A DNA stretch of 29,009 nucleotides from an uncultured Mycoplasmatota bacterium (lineage in GTDB: Bacteria > Bacillota_I > Bacilli_A > RF39 > UBA660), in assembly GCA_900554615.1 (NCBI GenBank), contig USIB01000014.1, forward strand, positions 1 to 29,009, in the 5' to 3' direction. A model generated the notes under the pieces. It was not told the DNA's origin, did no database searches, and was given only the letters and a program-made list of their open reading frames with translations. Position 1 is the stretch's first letter. Every line of letters starts with the position of its first letter. Shown piece by piece: positions 24,241 through 29,009 of the stretch. The position numbers and the translations under genes are program-made.

Positions 24241-24254
24241 TTACAAAAAAGTAA
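24241..24254 (+). promoter_or_regulatory. Candidate response-regulator operator, copy 2
   Basis: TTACAAAAAAGTAA, preceded by ACC and followed by TATA, matches copy 1 as TTAC-N6-GTAA with identical flanks. It lies before a possible promoter (ACGACA 24275-24280, 17 bp, TATTAT 24298-24303) of the transporter genes. Confidence 0.55.
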
Positions 24255-24328
24255 TATACTGTAATATTAAAATTACGACAAATATCCTATTATCTAGTAT
24301 TATTAATTACGAAAGGAAGGAAAATAAT

Positions 24329-25096
24329 ATGGAAAATATACTAAAAATAGAAAATATTGAAAAATACTATGGAAGTAAATCAAGTTTAACTAAAGCCATA
24401 GATAACATATCATTTGAAGTAGAAAAAGGAGAGTTTGTCGCTATCATGGGTTCTTCAGGTTCAGGTAAAACAACATTACTAAACTGCATATCCACAATTG
24501 ATAAAGTAACCGCCGGACATATTTTTGTAGGAGGAACTGACATAACAAAACTAAAAGGAAATGATTTAAACAAGTTTAGAAGAGAAGACTTAGGTTTCAT
24601 CTTTCAAGACTTTAATTTATTAGATACCTTAACAGCCTATGAAAATATAGCACTAGCCTTATCAATTCAAAATGTAAGTCCCAAAGAAATAGATAAAAGA
24701 ATAAAGAAAGTAGCAAAAGAACTAGACATCGAAACAGTACTAAAAAAATATCCTTACCAAATGAGTGGAGGACAAAAACAAAGAGTAGCAGCAGCTCGTG
24801 CCATAATAACAAATCCTAAACTAATACTAGCAGACGAACCAACTGGAGCTCTAGATTCTAAGTCATCAAAAATGCTACTAGAAAAACTAACCTACCTAAA
24901 TAATGCTTTAGGAGCCACTATTCTAATGGTAACCCATGACGCTTATGCCGCAAGTTACGCTACTAGAATAATCTTCATAAAAGATGGTAAAATATATAAC
25001 GAAATTCGTAAAGGAAATGATACCAGAAAAGAATTCTTTGATAAAATAATAGATGTCGTAACCTTACTAGGAGGAGACATAAATGATGCTCTTTAA
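24329..25096 (+). CDS. BceA-like ABC transporter ATPase
   Basis: A 255-aa protein. Walker A GSSGSGKTT (41-49), Q-loop FIFQDFNLL (~90-98), signature MSGGQKQR (145-152), Walker B LILADEP (165-171), switch MVTHDAY. This is the MacB/LolD-like class that powers FtsX-fold permeases; with the neighbouring 688-aa permease it forms a BceAB-type exporter that removes bacitracin- or lantibiotic-like peptides from lipid targets. GAAAGGAAGG precedes the ATG. The permease start overlaps its last 14 nt. Confidence 0.92.
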   Translation: MENILKIENIEKYYGSKSSLTKAIDNISFEVEKGEFVAIMGSSGSGKTTLLNCISTIDKVTAGHIFVGGTDITKLKGNDLNKFRREDLGFIFQDFNLLDTLTAYENIALALSIQNVSPKEIDKRIKKVAKELDIETVLKKYPYQMSGGQKQRVAAARAIITNPKLILADEPTGALDSKSSKMLLEKLTYLNNALGATILMVTHDAYAASYATRIIFIKDGKIYNEIRKGNDTRKEFFDKIIDVVTLLGGDINDAL

Positions 25097-27149
25097 ATTG
25101 TCTATAAAAAACATAACCAAAAGTATCAAAGATTATGCTATCTATTTCTTTACTTTAGTACTAGGAGTAGCTATTTTCTATGTTTTCAATGCTATAGATA
25201 GTCAAACAGTAATGCTAAATGTATCATCATCAACAAGTGAAATAATAAGACTAATGACCACCATTCTAGGAGGAGTAAGTGTCTTTGTCTCATTTATTCT
25301 AGGATTTCTAATAATCTATGCCAGTCGTTTTCTCATAAAAAGAAGAAACAAAGAATTTGGAATCTACTTAACCTTAGGAATGTCCAAAAGAAAAATATCT
25401 CTAATCCTTTTCTTTGAAACTCTTATAATAGGAGTTATCTCTTTAGGAGTTGGCCTAGCCCTAGGGATAGTTTTATCACAACTAATGAGTATCTTAGTAG
25501 CCAATATGTTTGAAGCAGACCTAACAAAATTTCAGTTTACATTTTCATCTTCAGCAGCCCTAAAAACCTTATTATACTTTAGCATAATGTATCTAATAGT
25601 AATGATATTTAACACCATAATTGTAAACAAATGTAAACTAATAGACCTATTACATGGTAATAAAAAATCCGAAAAAGTAAAATTAAAAAATCCTATCATT
25701 TGCACTATAGTATTTATAATTGCGGTCATAGCACTATCATATGCTTACTATCTAGTAACAGATGTTTTTGGTACTTCACCACTTATGAATACTATAAATG
25801 GGATATTAATACCAATAGCCCTAGGTTGTATATCAACATTTCTAATATTTTGGTCACTATCAGGTCTAATCCTAAAGATAGTAATGCATCTAAAAAAATA
25901 CTACTACAAAGGACTAAATAGTTTTACCGTTCGTCAAATAAGTAGCAAAATAAATACCACTGTCTTTTCAATGACAATAATATGCCTAATGTTATTCTTT
26001 ACCATATGTATCTTTTCATCAGCATTATCTATAAAAAACTCTCTATCAGGTAATCTAAAAGATTTAGCACCTGTTGATATTCAGTTCTCAAAATTACAAG
26101 AATCATTATCTAAAGAAGAACAAGAAAACTTTTCAAAAGACATAATAGAGGATTATAACACCACTGTCAAAGATACCTTACAAAGATTAGATGTATACAA
26201 GTATCTAAAAGAAGTAGTAGACATAAATATATATAGATTAGAAGAAATAACCCTAAAAGATTCTTTTGGAGACCAAATAGAACAAATAGAAAAAGATTAT
26301 CCAGCACTAGCTTATAGCGTAAGAGAAGACTTAGTAAAATTAAGTGACTACAATCGTCTAGCAAAACTATATAACAAAAAAGAATTAACTCTAAAAGATA
26401 ATGAATATGTAATTATATCTAACTATAAGATGATGGCGGATATTAGAAATATAGCTTTAAAAAATAATACCAAATTAACTATAAATAGTAAAAACTACTA
26501 TCCAAAATATCAAGAATGTCAAGATGGTTTTATTGAACTAAGTGGAAGTGCCACTAATGTAGGGGTAATAATATTACCAGATAATGCCTTAGAAGGTATT
26601 CATCCATATAAAAATATTTTAGCGGCCAACTATCAAGCAGACACTAAAGAAGAAAAAGAAGATATCGAAGAGACAGTTAGTACTATAATGAATAATCATT
26701 TTAACAAAGATACCTTACTAACATATAATACCAAAATAGATATCTATGCATCATCTATAGGACTAGGAGCAATGGTAACATTTGTAGGACTATATCTAGG
26801 AATAATTTTCTTAATATCAAGTGCAGCTATCTTAGCCTTAAAAGAATTATCAGAAAGTACTGATAATAAAGAAAGATTTAATATGTTAAGAAAAATAGGA
26901 ACTGATGAGAAAATGATAAACAAAGCCTTATTTAATCAGATAGCAGTATTCTTTCTATTCCCATTATTACTAGCCATAATTCATTCAATATTCGGAATAG
27001 AGTTTGCTAATTATATCTTAAAAACAATGGGAACAGAATCATTACTATCATCAATAATATTAACAGCCGTATTTCTAGTAGTAATCTATGGAGGATATTT
27101 CTTAGTAACATACTATTGTAGTAAAACCATAATAAAGGAGAGAAATTAG
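25083..27149 (+). CDS. BceB-like FtsX-fold permease
   Basis: A 688-aa protein with ten predicted membrane helices in the 1+3+3+3 layout of BceB permeases. A large extracytoplasmic domain (~320-555) sits between helices 7 and 8; in this family it determines peptide specificity and contacts the kinase. An FtsX-type helix bundle appears early (~55-165, with FGIYLTLGMSKRK just after helix 2) and again at the C-terminus (~565-680, with FNMLRKIGTDEKM). GGAGGAG inside the ATPase gene serves as ribosome-binding site; two adjacent ATGs (25083, 25086) are possible. A terminator overlaps the stop. The peptide recognised is unknown; the RiPP genes just downstream are one candidate. Confidence 0.9.
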   Translation: MMLFKLSIKNITKSIKDYAIYFFTLVLGVAIFYVFNAIDSQTVMLNVSSSTSEIIRLMTTILGGVSVFVSFILGFLIIYASRFLIKRRNKEFGIYLTLGMSKRKISLILFFETLIIGVISLGVGLALGIVLSQLMSILVANMFEADLTKFQFTFSSSAALKTLLYFSIMYLIVMIFNTIIVNKCKLIDLLHGNKKSEKVKLKNPIICTIVFIIAVIALSYAYYLVTDVFGTSPLMNTINGILIPIALGCISTFLIFWSLSGLILKIVMHLKKYYYKGLNSFTVRQISSKINTTVFSMTIICLMLFFTICIFSSALSIKNSLSGNLKDLAPVDIQFSKLQESLSKEEQENFSKDIIEDYNTTVKDTLQRLDVYKYLKEVVDINIYRLEEITLKDSFGDQIEQIEKDYPALAYSVREDLVKLSDYNRLAKLYNKKELTLKDNEYVIISNYKMMADIRNIALKNNTKLTINSKNYYPKYQECQDGFIELSGSATNVGVIILPDNALEGIHPYKNILAANYQADTKEEKEDIEETVSTIMNNHFNKDTLLTYNTKIDIYASSIGLGAMVTFVGLYLGIIFLISSAAILALKELSESTDNKERFNMLRKIGTDEKMINKALFNQIAVFFLFPLLLAIIHSIFGIEFANYILKTMGTESLLSSIILTAVFLVVIYGGYFLVTYYCSKTIIKERN

Positions 27150-27170
27150 AATTAACTAGTTTCTTTTTTT
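27141..27170 (+). terminator. Terminator of the transporter operon
   Basis: AGAAATTAG/CTAGTTTCT (one wobble) with a 6-nt loop, then seven T. It overlaps the permease stop. Confidence 0.8.
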
Positions 27171-27176
27171 CTTTGT

Positions 27177-27233
27177 CCTCCCGAGCCTAGGTCTCGTGAG
27201 GTAATTTAGAGCCTATTATATAGTCTCTAAATT
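27177..27233 (+). repeat. Bipartite hairpin element, copy 4
   Basis: CCTC (27177-27180) pairs with GAGG (27198-27201) around CGAG/CTCG with a C/T mismatch (27186/27192) and C-G. One base later, AATTTAGAG/CTCTAAATT (27203-27211 and 27225-27233) has a C/T mismatch (27212/27224) and an inner CTAT/ATAG stem. The preceding CTTTGTCC also precedes copy 1. Confidence 0.7.
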
Positions 27234-27287
27234 AAAAATATTAAGTTGTATTATATATAAGCAAAACAATATATAAAATATTGACAT

Positions 27288-27324
27288 TTACAATATTGTG
27301 CTATTGTAATTAATATGTTATAAT
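27288..27324 (+). promoter_or_regulatory. RiPP operon promoter with perfect dyad operator
   Basis: TTACAATA (27288-27295) and TATTGTAA (27302-27309) form an exact 8-6-8 inverted repeat. The 6-nt centre TTGTGC is itself a -35-like hexamer, placed 17 bp from an extended -10, TGT then TATAAT (27319-27324). A dimer bound here would cover the -35 box, so repression is the likely effect. No regulator gene is seen next to it in the window. Confidence 0.6.
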
Positions 27325-27346
27325 TAATGTGAAATGGAGGATTAAA

Positions 27347-27574
27347 ATGAAAAAAGAAAATAAGATACAAGTGTTAAAAGAAATGAAAACTTTATCGTTA
27401 TCGCTATACGAATTATATTTAGCTCAAGCAGGTCAAAAAAATACTGAAATGAATAGTTATCATGAAAATGGTCATGACAATAGCGGAGGACATCCAGATT
27501 ATCATTGTGATCAACATGACAATACACCAAGTAGAATGATGAGGTTAGTGTTAACAAAAGATGTCACAAATTAA
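27347..27574 (+). CDS. Predicted RiPP precursor, His/Asp-rich core
   Basis: 75 aa from ATG 27347, 9 nt after GGAGG. Residues 1-~32 (with LSLSLYELYLAQAGQ) form a plausible amphipathic leader. Residues 36-60 are packed with His, Asp, Asn and Gly (NSYHENGHDNSGGHP, then DYHCDQHDNT), with His at 39, 43, 49, 53, 57 and one Cys at 54. A tail, PSRMMRLVLTKDVTN, follows. The end overlaps the radical SAM gene start by 14 nt, tying the two in translation. I know no named RiPP class with this core. The tail is partly dictated by the overlap, so the mature product may end earlier. Precursor status is inferred from size, composition and coupling. Confidence 0.6.
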   Translation: MKKENKIQVLKEMKTLSLSLYELYLAQAGQKNTEMNSYHENGHDNSGGHPDYHCDQHDNTPSRMMRLVLTKDVTN

Positions 27575-28658
27575 TACATTAATAAAGCCAACAAACGAAT
27601 GCAATATGCGATGTAAGTATTGTTTCGCAGAAAAATATGGTTATAGTAATTCACTATTAGATTTAAAAATATTAAAGAAATATTTAAAACTTTTATCCCA
27701 AAAATATGATTATATAAACTTGGTGTGGCATGGAGGAGAGCCATTAATAGCCCCATTATCTTACTATGAGGAGGCATATGATTATTGTCAAAAACTAGAT
27801 TCAAAATTTATATATTCAATTCAAACAAATGGAACTCTTTTGAATAATGAAAATATAGACTTTTTCAAAGAACATGATACAAGTATAGGTTTATCATTTG
27901 ATGGATTAAGCAATAGTAAAACAAGAGGTAATACTCAAACTATTTTAAATAAAATAGAGTTGTTAAAATCTAAAGAAATGTACCCAGGAGCAATTATTGT
28001 GGTTAACCAAAATAATGTTAACAGTTTAATAGAAGAATATGAATATTTTAAAAAACTAAACTTGGGTATGAAAATGAATCCAATGTTTAATGATGGAGCA
28101 GCAAAAGAAAATAATTTTTTCAATTTAAATCCCGATAATTATATTCATAGTTTTGTCGAATTTTTCAAATATTGGGTTTTTGATACAGATTGCAATATTA
28201 ATGTTTCTACATGCATGAATTTTGCTAATTTAATAATAAATGAATATTCTGGTATTTGTACACATAGTTCATGCTTAAAAAAATGGTTATGCCTTGACAG
28301 TAACGGACATATATATCCTTGCGATAGGCTGTGTTTAAATGAATATGATTTAGGTTATGTCCCAGAAATGAATGTAATTGATGAAGCTTTTGAAAATGAA
28401 AAGTTTATTAAATTGCTGCAAAAAAATATACTAAGAAGACAAACTTGCATTGAAACATGCGAATATTTTAAAAACTGTTATGGTGGTTGCAATGCCAATG
28501 CAATTTTAAGTGAGATAAATAATAATGATATTTCTTGTTATATACAAAGAGGAATATTGAGTGAATTAAAAAAAATTATAATCAAATTAGAATGTGAAAA
28601 AAGCTATGACAAATTAAATTATAATTTTGCAAAAATTCTAATTAAAAAGGAGCGTTAA
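27561..28658 (+). CDS. Radical SAM/SPASM peptide maturase
   Basis: A 365-aa protein. The radical SAM [4Fe-4S] motif is CNMRCKYC (C14, C18, C21). LVWHGGEP is the SAM-contact motif common in SPASM enzymes. The C-terminal third has SPASM cysteines: CLKKWLCLDSNG, YPCDRLC, then CIETCEYFKNCYGGC, enough for two auxiliary Fe-S clusters. Such enzymes install thioether, C-C or ether cross-links in RiPPs; the WHGGEP/GLSFDG layout resembles sulfatase-maturase and cyclophane-forming branches. The gene starts inside the end of the precursor gene. No separate leader-binding (RRE) domain is evident. Oxygen-sensitive clusters fit an anaerobe. Confidence 0.88.
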   Translation: MSQINTLIKPTNECNMRCKYCFAEKYGYSNSLLDLKILKKYLKLLSQKYDYINLVWHGGEPLIAPLSYYEEAYDYCQKLDSKFIYSIQTNGTLLNNENIDFFKEHDTSIGLSFDGLSNSKTRGNTQTILNKIELLKSKEMYPGAIIVVNQNNVNSLIEEYEYFKKLNLGMKMNPMFNDGAAKENNFFNLNPDNYIHSFVEFFKYWVFDTDCNINVSTCMNFANLIINEYSGICTHSSCLKKWLCLDSNGHIYPCDRLCLNEYDLGYVPEMNVIDEAFENEKFIKLLQKNILRRQTCIETCEYFKNCYGGCNANAILSEINNNDISCYIQRGILSELKKIIIKLECEKSYDKLNYNFAKILIKKER

Positions 28659-28660
28659 AA

Positions 28661-29009
28661 TTGAATTATGTATATCATGGAAGTAGTATTCCTAACTTAG
28701 AAGTAATTAAAAAACACAAAAGTACTCATATGAAGGAATGGGTATATGCCTGTCATTCAAAAGGAATAGCAACAATTTTCCTATCAAAACAAGGTAGTGA
28801 CTTATTTTATTCATTATCAGGAGACGGAAAAAATTATCCAGTAGAACTAGTAGAAAGAAAGCCAGGTATGTTTAAAAAGATATTTAATTGTTCCGGATAT
28901 ATTTATAAACTAGATGCATCTAATTTTAAAGAAAACCAAACTGGATGGTCTGCGGAAGTGGTAAGTGACACAGATGAAAAAGTAATATCTTCTGAATATA
29001 TAGATAATG
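28661..29009 (+). CDS. Possible ADP-ribosyltransferase-like protein (partial)
   Basis: The start is TTG 28661, after AAGGAGCG and 3 bp past the maturase stop. The frame (116 codons) is open at the window edge. It begins NYVYHGSSIPNL, and His-Gly-Ser at this position resembles the first NAD-contacting motif of PARP-like ADP-ribosyltransferases. EWVYACHSKGIATIFLS could supply the Tyr, and GWSAEVVS the Glu of an H-Y-E triad. This fold reading is inference from three short motifs. Tight spacing places it in the RiPP operon, though many such genes are free-standing. Confidence 0.6.
   Translation, partial: MNYVYHGSSIPNLEVIKKHKSTHMKEWVYACHSKGIATIFLSKQGSDLFYSLSGDGKNYPVELVERKPGMFKKIFNCSGYIYKLDASNFKENQTGWSAEVVSDTDEKVISSEYIDN

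Noticed and set aside
1..29009. CRISPR arrays and cas genes.
   Set aside because: No regularly spaced direct repeats; the repeats seen are dispersed hairpins with varying stems, and no Cas-like protein is encoded.

Overview
The window is a stretch of a very AT-rich bacterial chromosome. Strong purine-rich Shine-Dalgarno sites, intrinsic terminators, a BceRS/BceAB-type peptide-sensing module and a UvrA of bacterial type point to a low-GC Gram-positive (Bacillota), probably a gut-type Bacilli/Erysipelotrichia relative. That placement is inference, since there is no rRNA or tRNA to anchor it. TGG is used for Trp and TGA as stop, so the code is standard.

Layout. (1) 1-2.5 kb: the 3' end of uvrA, a hairpin-rich spacer, and a lone HerA-like ATPase on the minus strand. 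(2) 2.7-6.7 kb: a large SWIM/SNF2 helicase, then a DUF3800 protein with its own promoter. (3) 6.7-8.9 kb: a candidate minus-strand small RNA, then an ABC-F gene preceded by a 22-codon leader ORF and competing hairpins, the layout of a ribosome-mediated attenuator. (4) 9.0-12.5 kb: a HExxH peptidase, a transglutaminase-like protein, and a two-gene operon of a MazG-like NTP pyrophosphohydrolase and a GIY-YIG/DUF2075 nuclease-helicase. (5) 12.9-22.2 kb: a block with different codon use (more TTA, TTG and T-ending codons, fewer CTA and ATA). It carries stacked defence genes: a retron (PRTase-winged-helix effector, ncRNA, reverse transcriptase), a Shedu nuclease, a frameshifted metallophosphoesterase, and a type II restriction-modification pair (5mC methylase plus HNH endonuclease). 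It ends in degraded transposon material (a tnpV with an internal stop) and an unknown membrane protein. (6) 22.5-27.1 kb: bceR-bceS-bceA-bceB-like genes, with a shared TTAC-N6-GTAA site before both the regulator and the transporter. (7) 27.3 kb to the end: a probable RiPP locus with a His/Asp-rich 75-aa precursor, an overlapping radical SAM/SPASM maturase, and an ADP-ribosyltransferase-like gene cut by the window edge, behind a promoter containing a perfect 8-6-8 dyad.

The least expected signal is not protein coding. Four intergenic spacers (604-665 minus, 6979-7033 minus, 12582-12649 plus, 27177-27233 plus) carry the same two-hairpin element. The sequences differ but the architecture is the same: a 4-bp outer stem around a hairpin, then a longer hairpin. 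Each hairpin reads AG-[C/T]-...-T-CT, a pyrimidine-T mismatch two bases into a conserved AG/CT, in most cases followed by a C-G pair. Stem bases change in compensating pairs between copies, as expected for a selected or mobile structured element. Two further tandem hairpins of the same type lie at 523-576.

The retron ncRNA can be bounded from sequence: a 10-bp a1/a2 inverted repeat (14118-14127 with 14328-14337) encloses four hairpins and ends just before the proposed start of the reverse transcriptase.
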